In this document: positions 49,730-60,502 of the stretch, one piece after another
Numbering within the stretch: position 1 is the first letter of the stretch
How the letters are laid out: each line of letters begins with the position of its first letter
Assembly: GCF_016801985.1 (NCBI RefSeq)
Contig: NZ_JAEVLS010000002.1
Coordinates: forward strand, 1,240,001 to 1,304,000
DNA length: 64,000 bases
Reading direction: 5' to 3'
Source of the DNA: Steroidobacter gossypii
GTDB lineage: Bacteria; Pseudomonadota; Gammaproteobacteria; Steroidobacterales; Steroidobacteraceae
Position numbers and translations under genes: made by a program
Notes under the pieces: generated by a model
The model's input: the letters and a program-made list of their open reading frames with translations, nothing else
Database searches by the model: none
What the model was told of the DNA's origin: nothing

Positions 49730-51106
49730 ATGTTCGCCGCGCGCGTCTTGTTCGGGTTTTTGCTTGCCTGCTCCGGTGCATTGGGCGCCGCGCCGGACGA
49801 CGCAACCCTCATGGCCCTGCTCAAGGAGCGCGTTGATGACCGTCGCTGGGCCACCGGCGTCGTCCTCGGCATCACGGCGCCGACGGGCAATCGGCTTCTC
49901 AGTTATGGCACGTTCGGCATCGACGATGCCCGCCCGGTGGGCGGCGACACGGTATTCGAAGTCGCCTCGCTCACCAAGATCTTTACGGCGCTGCTGCTCG
50001 CGGACATGGCGGAGCGCGGCAAGCTGAAGATCGATGCGCCGGTGACAACTTGTCTCCATGACGTGATGTTGCCATCTCGCCATGGCAAGCAGATCACGTT
50101 CCTGGATCTGGCGACGCATAGCTCTGGATTGCCGCTGCGCCCAACCAATCTCGCATCACAAACAGGCGCGAACAAATATGCCGCGTATACCACCACGCAG
50201 ATGTTCCAGGGGCTGAGCACGTACACCCTGGAGCGCGACATCGGCTCGAGCTTCGAATATTCCAACTGGGGCTATGGTCTGCTCGGCCACGCGCTCGCTC
50301 GCTGCGCAGACACGAGCTACGCGGCCCTGCTTCAGCAGCGCATCACCGGGCCTTTGCGAATGAGCGATACGCAGATTGCGCTTTCAGCACAGATGAAGTC
50401 GCGCATGGCCACGGGCCACAATGAACAATTCGAGCCCGTCGGCCCGCAGTACATGGGAGCGCTGGTGGGCGCCGCGGGTCTGTTTTCCACAGCAAACGAT
50501 CTGCTCGTGCTCATCGAATCATTTGTCGGCCGCAAACAAACGGCGCTGGCGCCGGCCATGAGCAGGATGCTCACGCCCCGCCGGGCCGGCGACGACCCGA
50601 GCACGCAAATGGGCCTCGGCTGGCGCATCACCACCGATCAGGATGAGCAGATCGTCTGGAGCAACGGTCGTTCCGACGGCTCGCGCGCTTTCATGGGTTT
50701 CAACCCGAGGACGCGCATCGGCGTAGTGGCGCTGGCCAATGCGGCCACCAATGCGGGCGCGGATGACATCGGCCGCCACGTGCTCGATCCGCGCCAGCAA
50801 CCGTTACGTCGACACCCGCGTATCGAGTTGTCGGCGTCGCTGCTGGAGCGATATCTGGGCGACTACCGTTTCGAAGACGGCGCCAAGCTACGCATTGTAC
50901 GCGACGGGGATCTGATGGTCAGCCAATGGCGATCCAAACAGGATGAGGATCAAGGGGCCAGCCTCATCCATCCCGAAAGCGAGCGCGTGTTCAATCTCGA
51001 TGACGTGGAAGCGAGATTGGTGTTCGAGCTGCCGGTCGAAGGCAAGGCCAACGCCGTGACTCTGGAGCAGAACGGTCTGAGCTTCAAAGCCGAGCGTGTG
51101 AAATAA
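49730..51106 (+). CDS. Serine hydrolase of the beta-lactamase/penicillin-binding (class C-like) family
   Basis: The product is 458 aa from ATG 49730, with AAGGA nine nt upstream. A signal peptide ends near ALGAA. The SxxK motif is VASLTKIF and the YxN motif is YSNWGYG. The third motif region (WSNGRSDGSRAFMGF) replaces the usual KTG/HxG. A C-terminal lipocalin-like domain follows residue 360. Family members are esterases or D-aminopeptidases more often than true beta-lactamases. Confidence 0.82.
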   Translation: MFAARVLFGFLLACSGALGAAPDDATLMALLKERVDDRRWATGVVLGITAPTGNRLLSYGTFGIDDARPVGGDTVFEVASLTKIFTALLLADMAERGKLKIDAPVTTCLHDVMLPSRHGKQITFLDLATHSSGLPLRPTNLASQTGANKYAAYTTTQMFQGLSTYTLERDIGSSFEYSNWGYGLLGHALARCADTSYAALLQQRITGPLRMSDTQIALSAQMKSRMATGHNEQFEPVGPQYMGALVGAAGLFSTANDLLVLIESFVGRKQTALAPAMSRMLTPRRAGDDPSTQMGLGWRITTDQDEQIVWSNGRSDGSRAFMGFNPRTRIGVVALANAATNAGADDIGRHVLDPRQQPLRRHPRIELSASLLERYLGDYRFEDGAKLRIVRDGDLMVSQWRSKQDEDQGASLIHPESERVFNLDDVEARLVFELPVEGKANAVTLEQNGLSFKAERVK

Positions 51107-51121
51107 ACGGCCAGGATCGAA

Positions 51122-51973
51122 TCAGGCCACAGCGTCCGCGTCCACGCCCAGCTCTTTCAAGATCGCCATACGCAGCCGCTGCACCTCCGGACTGGTGAGC
51201 TTGCGAGGATGCGGCAGCTTCACTTCGAACGTCGCCTGAATCCGGGTGGGACGCGGCGACAGCACCATCACGCGATCGGCGAGATGAATCGCCTCCTCCA
51301 CATCGTGCGTGATCAACAGCACCGTGTGCCGCTCTTGCCCCAGAATCTTCAGCAACTCATTGCGCATCCGCAGGCTCATGAGCGCATCGAGCGCCGAGAA
51401 CGGCTCGTCCATGTACAAAATGGCGGGCTTCACGGCGAGCGCGCGAGCGATCTCGACGCGCTTCAACATGCCGCCGGACAGCTCATGCGGATACGCAGCT
51501 TCAAAACCTTTGAGGCCGACGATGTTCGCGTAGTGGTCGGCGATGGCGATCTTCTCGCTCATCGACTGCGTGCCATTGAGTCCGAACATCAGATTCTGTT
51601 GGACGGTCAGCCACGGAAAGACTGAGCCATGTTGTGAGATCAGGATGCCCTGCGGACTCGGCTGCAAGCGTGTGGCGCCGTCGATGACGACCTGGCCCGA
51701 GTCGGGTGGAATAAAACCGGCGATCATTCGCATCAACGTGGACTTGCCGCAGCCCGAGGGCCCCACGATGGCGATGAACTCGCCCTCGCCCACTTGCAAG
51801 CTGACATCGTCGACGACGGCAAGCGTGCCCTTGTCGGTGGCAAAGCTCTTGCGCAGATTCGCGACGTCGATTTTGGTGGGCAGAGCATTGGTGAGCACGG
51901 AATCAGTGCGCCTCCGTTCAGCGGGCCCATGTTTAGTGAGTCCATGTTCAGTGAGCCCCTCATTAGTGAGCAT
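51122..51973 (-). CDS. ABC transporter ATP-binding protein (NitT/TauT type)
   Basis: The product is up to 283 aa. Walker A is GPSGCGKST, the signature [13 protein letters not shown] and Walker B ILYMDEP, with the SsuB/NrtD-type [16 protein letters not shown] end. The first 30 residues are an unusual degenerate repeat ([13 protein letters not shown]) coded by 15-bp DNA repeats around 51925-51970, so a later start is possible. It overlaps the permease gene by 11 nt. Confidence 0.87.
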   Translation of the reverse strand: MLTNEGLTEHGLTKHGPAERRRTDSVLTNALPTKIDVANLRKSFATDKGTLAVVDDVSLQVGEGEFIAIVGPSGCGKSTLMRMIAGFIPPDSGQVVIDGATRLQPSPQGILISQHGSVFPWLTVQQNLMFGLNGTQSMSEKIAIADHYANIVGLKGFEAAYPHELSGGMLKRVEIARALAVKPAILYMDEPFSALDALMSLRMRNELLKILGQERHTVLLITHDVEEAIHLADRVMVLSPRPTRIQATFEVKLPHPRKLTSPEVQRLRMAILKELGVDADAVA

Positions 51974-52721
51974 AGCGCCACCGCACGACTTTCAAGCCTT
52001 CCAGCAAGCGCATCAGCCCATCCAGCAACAGCCCGATCAAGCCAATGATGATCATGCCGGCGATCACCAGGTCGTAGCGGTTGCCGGCATTGCGCGAGTC
52101 GATGATCAAATAGCCGAGCCCGGAGCGCAGCGCGATCATTTCCGCGGCGACCACCACCAGCCACGCCACGCCCAAGCCGATGCGCATGCCGACGATGATC
52201 TGCGGCAGCACGGCTGGAATGACCACCTGCGTGAACAGTTTGTAACGGGTGACGCCGAAGTTCTCGGCCGCCCGCAGATAACGCTTCTCGATGGTGTGCA
52301 CGCCGGCCACGGTCTGCACGATCATCGGGAACACCGAAGAGATGAAGATGAGATAGATGGGCGAAGCGTTACCGACGCCGAACCACAGAATGGCGATCGG
52401 AATCCACGCGATGGGCGAGATCGGCCGCAGGATCTGAAACAACGGATTGAGCGTGTCGTAAGCGCCGCGCATCCAGCCCATCCACAAGCCCAGCGGCACG
52501 GCGACCAGCACCGCCAGCGAAAAGCCAGCGGCCACGCGACCTAACGACGCACCGATGTGTAGCCACAAGGTGCCGTCGCGAATCAGCTCGAGGGTGCCGG
52601 TGACCACCTGCCACGGCGTGGGAAAGATGACGCTGCGAGTGGCAGTCACGATCGCCCACCAGGCGGCGAGCAACACGGCGATAACGGCGATGCCGGGCAG
52701 CGATTGCCGCAGCCGGCTCAT
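51963..52721 (-). CDS. ABC transporter permease (NitT/TauT type)
   Basis: The product is 252 aa with six spans. The EAA loop is [21 protein letters not shown], preceded by [20 protein letters not shown], as in SsuC/TauC/NrtB. It pairs with the adjoining ATPase and the substrate-binding protein two genes upstream. Confidence 0.88.
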   Translation of the reverse strand: MSRLRQSLPGIAVIAVLLAAWWAIVTATRSVIFPTPWQVVTGTLELIRDGTLWLHIGASLGRVAAGFSLAVLVAVPLGLWMGWMRGAYDTLNPLFQILRPISPIAWIPIAILWFGVGNASPIYLIFISSVFPMIVQTVAGVHTIEKRYLRAAENFGVTRYKLFTQVVIPAVLPQIIVGMRIGLGVAWLVVVAAEMIALRSGLGYLIIDSRNAGNRYDLVIAGMIIIGLIGLLLDGLMRLLEGLKVVRWRYAH

Positions 52722-52754
52722 GCGCCAGAACTCCCACTGCGATTGGAGCGATCT

Positions 52755-53213
52755 TCAACTCTTCGGTTCATGAGTTTTATTGCCGAAGGCTTCCACCAGG
52801 TTCAAGGTCCGCCAGCGCAGCCTGCCCCACGGCGACGCAGGATAGGGATCGACGATCACAGTCATTTGTCCGCTGCTGTGCGCGCTGCAGGCAAACTGAT
52901 ATTCCGAGGCCAGCTCGAACGGCAGACGAAAACTCTGCCCGGGCATCAACAGCGCCGGGCCGAACGTCTGCGGCACCGTATCCAGATTCTTCAGGAACAG
53001 GACGTCGTTCACGCCGAGGGTCAGCCGGATCTGCTGCGGCAGGATATCGACCTGATCCCCTGACATCCGGCGCGCCCAGGTGCCTTCGGGAATGACGAAT
53101 GGCTGCTCGCGACGTGGGGATTCTGGCATGGGGGCCAATGCGGCCCAAGCAATGGCGACGCCCAAGGCGATAGCCGGAATCAATGGCCACTTACGCCGGC
53201 TCATGCCTCTCAC
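52755..53213 (-). CDS. Membrane-anchored cupredoxin-like protein
   Basis: The product is 152 aa. One N-terminal span (LIPAIALGVAIAWAALAPM) leads to a beta-sandwich domain with LTLGVNDVLFLKNLDTVPQTF and a C-terminal FACSAHSSGQMTVIV, whose Cys-x-x-His resembles a copper site. A Met follows close behind. It lies between a SCO-family gene and the ABC permease, suggesting a periplasmic copper or redox role. Confidence 0.65.
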   Translation of the reverse strand: MRGMSRRKWPLIPAIALGVAIAWAALAPMPESPRREQPFVIPEGTWARRMSGDQVDILPQQIRLTLGVNDVLFLKNLDTVPQTFGPALLMPGQSFRLPFELASEYQFACSAHSSGQMTVIVDPYPASPWGRLRWRTLNLVEAFGNKTHEPKS

Positions 53214-53238
53214 CGGACTTCGTCGGCGTGGAGCAGTC

Positions 53239-53835
53239 TCATTCGCTCAGCAAGACCCGCAAGTCGTGCACATAGTCGTCGGGCAGCCGCCCGTACGGCA
53301 TCATCGCGCGCAGCAGCCCTTTGCGATCGATCAGGTACACCGAAGAAGAATGCCCGACGGTGTAGCTGTTGCCGATGTTCTTGCGCTCGGCCATCACGCC
53401 GTAGTTCTTGCGGACCGCTTCGAGTTGCGCCGGCGTGCCAGTGCCGCCGAGGAAAGTGGGATCGAAGCCTTTCAGGTAGGCGCGCATCCGCTCGGCGGTG
53501 TCACGCTGCGGATCGACGGTGACATACACCACCTGAACTTGATCTGCCTGAGCGCCCAGGCGCTTGCGAGCTTGCGCCAGCACCGCAAGGGTCGTGGGGC
53601 AAACCTCGGGGCACGATGTAAAGCCAAAGCCCAGCAGCACCACTTTGTCGCGATAGTCGGCCAGCGAAAGCGTGCCACCCGTCGAAGCCTCCAGCGAGAG
53701 CTCCGGCGCCGGCCGCGGCGGTTCAAACACGCCTGCCTTGAGCGCGGGTCGATCGGCTGCGACGGCGCAGATCGACCACAGTAGTGCCGCGGCGATCGCC
53801 GACCCGATCGACATATACGATTCCATGGCGCGCAT
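53239..53835 (-). CDS. SCO1/SenC-family protein
   Basis: The product is 198 aa. A signal peptide or anchor is followed by a thioredoxin-like fold. The copper-site CxxxC is in GFTSCPEVCPTTL and the distal His in YTVGHSSSVYLID, both intact. SCO proteins insert CuA into cytochrome c oxidase or act as periplasmic thiol reductases. It is coupled (1-nt shared) to the substrate-binding protein gene and not next to oxidase genes. Confidence 0.9.
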   Translation of the reverse strand: MRAMESYMSIGSAIAAALLWSICAVAADRPALKAGVFEPPRPAPELSLEASTGGTLSLADYRDKVVLLGFGFTSCPEVCPTTLAVLAQARKRLGAQADQVQVVYVTVDPQRDTAERMRAYLKGFDPTFLGGTGTPAQLEAVRKNYGVMAERKNIGNSYTVGHSSSVYLIDRKGLLRAMMPYGRLPDDYVHDLRVLLSE

Positions 53836-54863
53836 CAGAGATTGATTGCCGCAGGTTGGGCCGCCTTCGCGAAGCTCTCATCCATGTACGTTTCGTAGGA
53901 GACCGGATGCTTGAGGGTGCCCGCTTCGATGGACAATTGCATCAGTTCCTCGAACTCGCTGCGAATCATGCGCAAGTCGCCGTACGTCACACGATCCGTC
54001 GGATTCTCCATCACGAAGCGGATGATGTTCGGATCCTGATTGAAATATTGCCGCCCGGCGGCAATGGCCACGGCCTTGTCGCGATTGGCCTGCTGCTCGT
54101 CCAGCCAGCGTCCGGCGCCGAGCACATAGTTCACCAGGTCCTGCACGAGCGGACGATTCGTCTGAATCAGCTCCTCACGCACGGTGAGCACACAGCAAAT
54201 ATAGTTGCGCCACTCATCGCGTGTCATGCGCAGCGGCCGCGCATAGCCCGCATGCTGGGCCGCCGCTCCGAAAGGTTCTCCCGTGCAATAAGCATCCACG
54301 GCGTTCGCATACAGCGCGGCCGGCATGTCGGGCGGCGGCATTTCGAAGATCTCGATATCGTCCGGCGTCATGCCCTCCTGTTGCAGCATCTTGCGCAGGA
54401 ACAGGAAATCCACGGCGAAACGACTGGGAATGGCGATGCGCTTGCCGGCGAGCTGGCGAAACTTCTGATAGGGCGAATCGGTCCGCACCATGATGACCGC
54501 GCCCGAGCGATGACCCAGCGAAACGATTTTCACCGGGATTTTCTTGTCGGCCAGATCCATCACCAGCGGCGCCAGCATGTACGCCGCCTGAATGCGACCG
54601 GCCATCAGGGACTCTTTGATCTCCGGCCAGCCGCTGTACTTGCTGTACTCGAATGGGAGCGACGCCGCGCCGGTGGCTGGCAGCGCCTTGGATCGGGCGA
54701 CGCAGGCCACCGGCAAGGTCAGGTTGCAGGTGACCGGCAGGCCGCCGACCACCAGCGCTTCCGACGCCGAGTCGTCCGCACAGGACAGAAGACCCAGCGG
54801 CATGGCGGCCGCGGCCATGGCTTGGAGCAGTTGCCGACGCTGAAATGAGTGGGAACCGGACAT
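53835..54863 (-). CDS. ABC transporter substrate-binding protein (NitT/TauT, NMT1-like)
   Basis: The product is 342 aa from ATG 54863. The N-terminus (FQRRQLLQAMAAAAMPLGLLSC) has a twin-Arg start and a lipobox-like LLSC, so it may be a Tat-exported lipoprotein. The binding fold has LPFEYSKYSGWPEIKESLMAG and AYMLAPLVMDLADK. Several Cys are unusual for this family (LVVGGLPVTCN, VACVAR, DAYCTGEP). The substrate is unknown. Confidence 0.8.
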   Translation of the reverse strand: MSGSHSFQRRQLLQAMAAAAMPLGLLSCADDSASEALVVGGLPVTCNLTLPVACVARSKALPATGAASLPFEYSKYSGWPEIKESLMAGRIQAAYMLAPLVMDLADKKIPVKIVSLGHRSGAVIMVRTDSPYQKFRQLAGKRIAIPSRFAVDFLFLRKMLQQEGMTPDDIEIFEMPPPDMPAALYANAVDAYCTGEPFGAAAQHAGYARPLRMTRDEWRNYICCVLTVREELIQTNRPLVQDLVNYVLGAGRWLDEQQANRDKAVAIAAGRQYFNQDPNIIRFVMENPTDRVTYGDLRMIRSEFEELMQLSIEAGTLKHPVSYETYMDESFAKAAQPAAINL

Positions 54864-54914
54864 CGCCTGACTCGTGAAGATGCGGCCCGGATTGTAGCTC
54901 AAAGCAGGAGCTGA

Positions 54915-56045
54915 TCATCCTTCGAAGCGTTTGCCCGCGCTGAACTCCAGCAAGGCGCGTGGCAGTTCGTGCAGGGGCTGGACGCGCTGTGCCCCACCCA
55001 TGCGGATCGCTTCTTTCGGCATCCCAAACACGACACAGCTCGCTTCATCTTGCGCGATGGTGCTGGCACCCGCCTCGCGCATCTCTCTGAGACCGCGCGC
55101 GCCATCATCACCCATGCCGGTCATGATGACGCCGAGCGCGTTCGCGCCCGCACACTTGGCCACCGAACGAAACAACACGTCGACCGACGGGCGATGCCGA
55201 TTCACCAGCGGGCCATCGACAACTTCCATGTAATAGTAGGCGCCGCTGCGCTTGAGCATCATATGTTTGCCACCGGGTGCGATCAGCGCCTGCCCCGGCA
55301 GCAGACGATCGCCATGCTTCGCCTCGCGCACTTCGATTTCACACAGGCTGTTCAACCGGCTCGCAAAGGCCGCGGTGAACTTTTCTGGCATGTGCTGTAC
55401 GACGGCGATGCCCGGACTCACGCGCGGCAAGCGAGTCAACACCTGCTCCAGCGCCTGCGTGCCACCGGTCGACGTACCGATCGCAACGATGCGTTCGGTC
55501 GTCTGTTGCAAAGCCCTGGGACCATGGGGCGCTAGCACGGCATCGGCCGTCAGTTTCGGTGCGACGCCGAGGGCAGGGTCAGGGCGAGCCGCCGGCCGCA
55601 ACCTGTTCACGTTCGCAAGCGAGGCTGCTTTGACGGCCGAAGCAAGATCCGCAGAAGCATCTTCGATGAAACGCCGCAGCCCCAGCTTCGGCTTGGTGAC
55701 AATGCTCACCGCGCCCGCCGCCAACGCTTCAAGCGTCGTGGCCGCGCCTGCTTCGGTGAGCGTCGAGCAGATGACGACGGGCGTCGGCCGCTCGCTCATG
55801 ATCTTGCGAAGGAAGGTCAGTCCGTCCATGCGCGGCATTTCGACATCGAGCACGATGACTTCCGGCCAGCGCGTCTTCATGCGCTCCATGGCGAGTATGG
55901 GATCGGCCACGGCGCACAGCACTTCGATGCCGGGATCGGCATTGAGCGCCTCGGTCAAGGTCTGGCGCACCACCGCTGAGTCATCGACGATCAGCACCTG
56001 TACCCGCCGCACGGCGCTCGCTTGATATCCGCGCATGCTCATCAC
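54915..56045 (-). CDS. cheB: Chemotaxis protein-glutamate methylesterase CheB
   Basis: The product is 376 aa. The N-terminal receiver has [14 protein letters not shown] and acceptor Asp in [14 protein letters not shown]. The C-terminal methylesterase has Ser in [12 protein letters not shown], His in VVQHMPEKF and Asp in [11 protein letters not shown]. It removes methyl groups from chemoreceptors when phosphorylated by CheA. It overlaps cheR by 4 nt and is last in the operon. Confidence 0.96.
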   Translation of the reverse strand: MMSMRGYQASAVRRVQVLIVDDSAVVRQTLTEALNADPGIEVLCAVADPILAMERMKTRWPEVIVLDVEMPRMDGLTFLRKIMSERPTPVVICSTLTEAGAATTLEALAAGAVSIVTKPKLGLRRFIEDASADLASAVKAASLANVNRLRPAARPDPALGVAPKLTADAVLAPHGPRALQQTTERIVAIGTSTGGTQALEQVLTRLPRVSPGIAVVQHMPEKFTAAFASRLNSLCEIEVREAKHGDRLLPGQALIAPGGKHMMLKRSGAYYYMEVVDGPLVNRHRPSVDVLFRSVAKCAGANALGVIMTGMGDDGARGLREMREAGASTIAQDEASCVVFGMPKEAIRMGGAQRVQPLHELPRALLEFSAGKRFEG

Positions 56046-56839
56046 GGCTTGCGATAGATCGAGGGTGCCACCGCGACAGCGTTGAGCCGAAGTTCGTTCA
56101 AGGTCTCCGAATGGCCGATCAGCAGATGGCCGCCGGGCTTGAGCACCGACAGCACCCGCTCCACCACCTGACGCTTGGTCTGCGGGCTGAAATAGATCAT
56201 CACATTGCGCAGGAAAATCATGTCGAACGGTCCGATTCTGGGCAGCGTCGTGTTCAGATTGATCTGCATGAAACGCACACGATCGCGCAGCGCGCGGTCG
56301 ACCAGCAACGTGCCTTCCTGTTCCCGTGTGCCGCGCAGACAGAACTGATGCAGATAGGGTTTAGGAATGTGAGTCGTGCGGGACGCGGGGTAGTGGCCGG
56401 TCCGCGCTCGTTCAAGCACGCGCGAACTGATATCCGAGCCGATCAGCTCGAATGGCGTGGCCTGCAACGTCGCGGCCAGCACCATGGCGATGCTGTATGT
56501 CTCCTCGCCCGACGAACAGGCGGCGCTCCACACTCGAAATGGGCCGCGGCCGCGCGCCAGTTGCGCCTGCTCTCTCAACAGATCGAAATGCTTGGGCTCG
56601 CGGAAGAAATAGGTTTCGTTGGTGGTCAACAGGTCGATCGCGATCTGCACTTCCTCGGCGTCCTGGCCGCTCGATAGCACCTTGAAGTACTCGGCAAAGG
56701 TGCTCAGCTTGCGCAGGTCGAGTCGCCGCGAAAGGCGGCTGGTGACCAACGCCTTCTTGGACTCGGACAGCGTGATGCCGGCTGCGTCCAGGATGAAACG
56801 CTGGAACAGCGCAAACTCCTGGTCAGTGATGCCGATCAT
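56042..56839 (-). CDS. cheR: Chemotaxis protein methyltransferase CheR
   Basis: The product is 265 aa from ATG 56839, overlapping the cheY stop. The N-terminal helical domain is followed by a SAM fold with [32 protein letters not shown], and [14 protein letters not shown]. It methylates receptor Glu residues. Confidence 0.95.
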   Translation of the reverse strand: MIGITDQEFALFQRFILDAAGITLSESKKALVTSRLSRRLDLRKLSTFAEYFKVLSSGQDAEEVQIAIDLLTTNETYFFREPKHFDLLREQAQLARGRGPFRVWSAACSSGEETYSIAMVLAATLQATPFELIGSDISSRVLERARTGHYPASRTTHIPKPYLHQFCLRGTREQEGTLLVDRALRDRVRFMQINLNTTLPRIGPFDMIFLRNVMIYFSPQTKRQVVERVLSVLKPGGHLLIGHSETLNELRLNAVAVAPSIYRKP

Positions 56840-57204
56840 CAGGCCAGGCAGAGCTTGGCGACCGCGTCCAGCATGGTCTGCGGTTGGAAAGGCTTCACGA
56901 TCCACGCCTTGGCGCCGGCGGCGCGGCCCTCGTTCTTCTTGTCCTCGCCGGCCTCGGTGGTGAGCATGATGACCGGCGTGAACTTGTAGTTCGGGTGTGC
57001 CTTCACGGCCTTCAGGAACGAGATGCCGTCCATGCGTGGCATGTTCACATCGCTGATGATGAGGTTGATCTTGCCGGCGAGCTTGCCAAGCGCATCCTGG
57101 CCGTCGGTGGCCTCGATGACTTCATAGCCCGCGCGGGTCAACGCCATGTTCGACACCTGCCGCACCGAGGCGGAGTCGTCGACGATCAGAATTCGCTTAG
57201 CCAT
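56839..57204 (-). CDS. cheY: Chemotaxis response regulator CheY
   Basis: The product is 121 aa. It is a single receiver domain with ILIVDDSASVRQV, acceptor Asp in LIISDVNMPRMDG, Thr in MLTTEAG and Lys in WIVKPFQP. All catalytic residues are intact, unlike the pseudo-receiver at 4321-4830. Confidence 0.95.
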   Translation of the reverse strand: MAKRILIVDDSASVRQVSNMALTRAGYEVIEATDGQDALGKLAGKINLIISDVNMPRMDGISFLKAVKAHPNYKFTPVIMLTTEAGEDKKNEGRAAGAKAWIVKPFQPQTMLDAVAKLCLA

Positions 57205-57216
57205 GAGTTACTCCAT

Positions 57217-58233
57217 TCAAAAATATTCTATGTCCGAGCCGCCCTGGACCTTGAGCGTGCCGGTCGGCTCGTTGACCGGGCCGGTGTGACTGATGCCGGA
57301 TTGGTGATTGCGACGCTGCTCGTCGGTGGTGTACGTGTTGATCATTTGCGTCATGTAGGCTTCGGCGTCGAGCGCCGGCTGCTCGCCACGCACGACTGCG
57401 CTGGCGCGCTGGTCGAGATCGCGCATGCTGCCGACCACCTGAGACATGATCTGGCCCACTCGGTCCTGGAATTGCAGCTGAACCATCGACTCGGCGATCT
57501 CGTCCTTGATCACGCCGCTTTCGCGACGCAGATCTTCGGACGAGCGTGACAGACTCGCGCTCATGTCGCCGAACTGGCCGAGCACGTTCTGGATTCGATT
57601 CTCCGAATCGTGCAACGCCTTCCCTTCGCGCACCGACACGGTCTCATTGGTGTCGATGATCTTCGCGAGCGACTCATTGACGAGTGCGATCTTCTCGGTG
57701 ATGCCCTTGCCGGTCTCGCGCGATGCGGTCGCAAGATTCCGCACTTCATGCGCCACGACCGCAAATCCACGCCCAGCCTCGCCGACGTGAGCCGCTTCGA
57801 TCGCAGCATTGAGCGCCAGCATGTTGGTCTGAAACGCGATCTGCTCGACCTCGCTCGCCATCTTCGCGAGCTCGCTGCTGTGCGCGGCCAGAGAACGGAT
57901 CTGAGTGGCGAGCGTGGAGCGGCTCTGATGGATTTCGGTGAGCGACTCCATCACACGCGCCAGCTCACGCCGGCCTGCCTCGAGCGCCTGCGCAAGATCC
58001 GCATCGCCGGAGTGGTGCTGGGATGCGTCGAGCGCCAGATCGAGCCTGTTCACGATGCCCGCAAAGCGGGCACTGAGCGCGACGATGGCCTCTTCGGTCT
58101 GCAAGCGCGCCGTCTCGATCTGTTTGCTCCAGATCGGCAGCGCCTGAACGCAAACGGCGTCGGCGACGTTCACTTCCGGCCGGACCGGAACGTCGACGCT
58201 GACTCGCTTGAACAATCTCACTACCTTTTGCAC
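57217..58233 (-). CDS. Soluble methyl-accepting chemotaxis-like protein
   Basis: The product is about 338 aa from GTG 58233 with AGGA eight nt ahead. No membrane span or sensor domain is seen. The receptor signaling hairpin tip is present ([21 protein letters not shown], then [15 protein letters not shown]). A C-terminal segment [14 protein letters not shown] resembles CheZ-like or short MCP tails. Placed between cheW and cheY, it likely signals from the cytoplasm. No cheZ is seen in the window. Confidence 0.8.
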   Translation of the reverse strand: MQKVVRLFKRVSVDVPVRPEVNVADAVCVQALPIWSKQIETARLQTEEAIVALSARFAGIVNRLDLALDASQHHSGDADLAQALEAGRRELARVMESLTEIHQSRSTLATQIRSLAAHSSELAKMASEVEQIAFQTNMLALNAAIEAAHVGEAGRGFAVVAHEVRNLATASRETGKGITEKIALVNESLAKIIDTNETVSVREGKALHDSENRIQNVLGQFGDMSASLSRSSEDLRRESGVIKDEIAESMVQLQFQDRVGQIMSQVVGSMRDLDQRASAVVRGEQPALDAEAYMTQMINTYTTDEQRRNHQSGISHTGPVNEPTGTLKVQGGSDIEYF

Positions 58234-58243
58234 TACGGGGTTC

Positions 58244-58765
58244 CTATGCAGCCGACGGCACGGCATCGCCCGTGGCTGCCTGGGTCAGCATCTCCATTTC
58301 GTCGATGCACAGCACGCGGTTCACATCGAGGATGATCACGAACTTGCCGCGCACCTTGCCCATGCCCTGGATGAAATCGGCCCGGATCGAGGCGCCGAAA
58401 CCCGGTGCAGGCTCGATCTCGGTGTCCGGGATTTCCAGCACTTCGTTCACGGCATCGACCACCACGCCGATGATGTGACTTTCCTCGGCCACGGTCGTTT
58501 CGATGATGACCACGCAGGTTTTCTTGGTGACCGGTGTGCTCGGTCGACCGAAGCGCGCGGACAGATCGACCACCGGCACGGCGGCGCCCCGCAGATTGAC
58601 GACGCCACGAATGAATGCCGGCATCATCGGAATCTCGGTGGGCGCCGAATATTCCAGGATCTCTTTGATCGACAGAATGCCGAGCGCAAAGGTTTCCCGG
58701 CCCAGCACGAAAGTCAGATACTGATTCTGGTCGTGGCGGCGTTCGTTGTCGGCAGGAATCGTCAT
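58244..58765 (-). CDS. cheW: Chemotaxis coupling protein CheW
   Basis: The product is 173 aa of two SH3-like subdomains: [41 protein letters not shown] and [20 protein letters not shown]. It links receptors to CheA. It lies 9 nt from the receptor gene. Confidence 0.95.
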   Translation of the reverse strand: MTIPADNERRHDQNQYLTFVLGRETFALGILSIKEILEYSAPTEIPMMPAFIRGVVNLRGAAVPVVDLSARFGRPSTPVTKKTCVVIIETTVAEESHIIGVVVDAVNEVLEIPDTEIEPAPGFGASIRADFIQGMGKVRGKFVIILDVNRVLCIDEMEMLTQAATGDAVPSAA

Positions 58766-58774
58766 CGTCTGCTC

Positions 58775-60481
58775 CTAGAAGCGCACGAACTGATCCAGCG
58801 ACACGCTGTGATCGTGGCCGTTGCCATTCGCCTTGCCGTTGCCCGAACCATGCGAGTGAGCATGCGCAGCCATCGGCATCGCGGGCGCCACCGGCATCTC
58901 CGGCTGCGATCTTGGCGACCAGCTAGCAGTCGCGCGGCTCACACGCGCCGCTGGCTTCGCAGCGACCTTGGGCGTGCCCGAGCCTTCGACCTTGAAGAAG
59001 CCGATCGCGGACTGCAGCTGTTGCGCCTGACTGCTCATTTCTTCGGCGGTCGCCGCCAGCTCTTCGCTGGATGAGGCGTTCTGCTGAGTCAGCTGCGACA
59101 GCTGCGTCATCGCCGTGTTGATCTGGCCAACGCCCGAGGATTGCTCCTGGCTCGCCGCGGTGATCTCCTGCACCAGCTCGGAAGTCTTGCGGATCGCAGG
59201 GACGATTTCGTCCAGCAATTTGCCCGCGCGCTCGGCCAACTCCACCGAGGAGCCGGCGACTTCGCCGATCTCCTGCGCGGCCACTTGCGAACGTTCGGCG
59301 AGCTTGCGCACTTCGGCCGCGACCACCGCGAATCCCTTGCCATGCTCGCCGGCGCGCGCCGCTTCGATGGCTGCGTTCAGCGCCAGCAAGTTGGTCTGAT
59401 AGGCGATGTCGTCGATGATTGAGATCTTCTGCGCGATCTGTTTCATCGCCTCCACCGTCTGGCGCACGGCTTGACCGCCTTCGGCAGCCTCGGAGGCGGC
59501 TTTGCTCGCCATCTGATCGGTGATCTTCGAGTTGTCGGTGTTCTGTCCGATCGACGCCGTCATCTGCTCCACCGAGGCGGATGTTTCCTCGACGCTGGCG
59601 GCCTGCTCGGTCGAGGCCTGCGACAGGGACTGCGCGGTCGCGGACATTTCTTCCGATGCGCTGCTCAAGGTATCGGCCGAGGAGCGCACTTCACCGACCA
59701 CCTGCGACAGCCGCTCGGTCATGGTGCTGATCGCGAGCAGCAGCATGCCGGCCTCGTCACGCGAATTCGCCGTGACGCGCGCGGTCAGATCGCCTTCGGC
59801 CATGCGATTGGCGACGGCCGCCGCAAGACCGATCGGGCGAGTGATGGACAACGTCACCCACACGCCGGCGATGAGCGCCAGCACGGCTGCAATGGCCGCG
59901 CCGGCCAGCATCAGTCTGCGTGCGTCGAGATAGGTCTGTTCGGCAATCTGGCCGGCTTCGGCGACCGAGGCTTTTTCATGCTCGAAATAGGCGTCGGTGG
60001 CTGCGATGCTGGCTTCGCGCGCTTCACGCTGCTCGTTGCGGAGCCAGCGCAGGGCTTCGTCTTTTTTGCCCGCCTGCAACAGCTCGACCATGGTGTCCTG
60101 CGCCTTCTTGTAGTTCTCGCGCACGCTGAGCACGTCCGCAAGCTTGGCCTTGCCGCGTTCGGTAGTGACGGTCTTGGTCAACGTGTCGAGGATCTGGTTG
60201 TTGCGCTCACGGACGGCATTCATCTGCTGCACGAACTTCTCGAGCGTCTTGGCGTCGCTCGCGAGCAGCTGATCGCGCGCCACCAGGCCCAGGATCTCGG
60301 AGTTACGTTGCAGCTCGAGCGCCATCTCCATCTTGGGCGTGCGATTCTCGACGATGTCGTCGGTGCTCGCCTTCATGAGCTTGAAACCGTCGATACCGAT
60401 ATAGGTCACGGCCCCCAGCAGGGCCAGAATGAGTCCGAAGCTCATGGCGAGCCGAACTCCGATCTTCAGATTACGAAACAT
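58775..60481 (-). CDS. Methyl-accepting chemotaxis protein (transmembrane receptor)
   Basis: The product is 568 aa. Span 1 is at residues 10-30, the periplasmic part is a four-helix bundle (residues 31-190), and span 2 ([22 protein letters not shown]) leads to a HAMP domain. The signaling domain tip is [23 protein letters not shown]. The tail is Ala/Pro/His/Gly-rich and ends SLDQFVRF rather than in a NWETF pentapeptide. The ligand is unknown. Confidence 0.92.
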   Translation of the reverse strand: MFRNLKIGVRLAMSFGLILALLGAVTYIGIDGFKLMKASTDDIVENRTPKMEMALELQRNSEILGLVARDQLLASDAKTLEKFVQQMNAVRERNNQILDTLTKTVTTERGKAKLADVLSVRENYKKAQDTMVELLQAGKKDEALRWLRNEQREAREASIAATDAYFEHEKASVAEAGQIAEQTYLDARRLMLAGAAIAAVLALIAGVWVTLSITRPIGLAAAVANRMAEGDLTARVTANSRDEAGMLLLAISTMTERLSQVVGEVRSSADTLSSASEEMSATAQSLSQASTEQAASVEETSASVEQMTASIGQNTDNSKITDQMASKAASEAAEGGQAVRQTVEAMKQIAQKISIIDDIAYQTNLLALNAAIEAARAGEHGKGFAVVAAEVRKLAERSQVAAQEIGEVAGSSVELAERAGKLLDEIVPAIRKTSELVQEITAASQEQSSGVGQINTAMTQLSQLTQQNASSSEELAATAEEMSSQAQQLQSAIGFFKVEGSGTPKVAAKPAARVSRATASWSPRSQPEMPVAPAMPMAAHAHSHGSGNGKANGNGHDHSVSLDQFVRF

Positions 60482-60502
60482 GGGTGCTCCAGAGACAACG
60501 AT

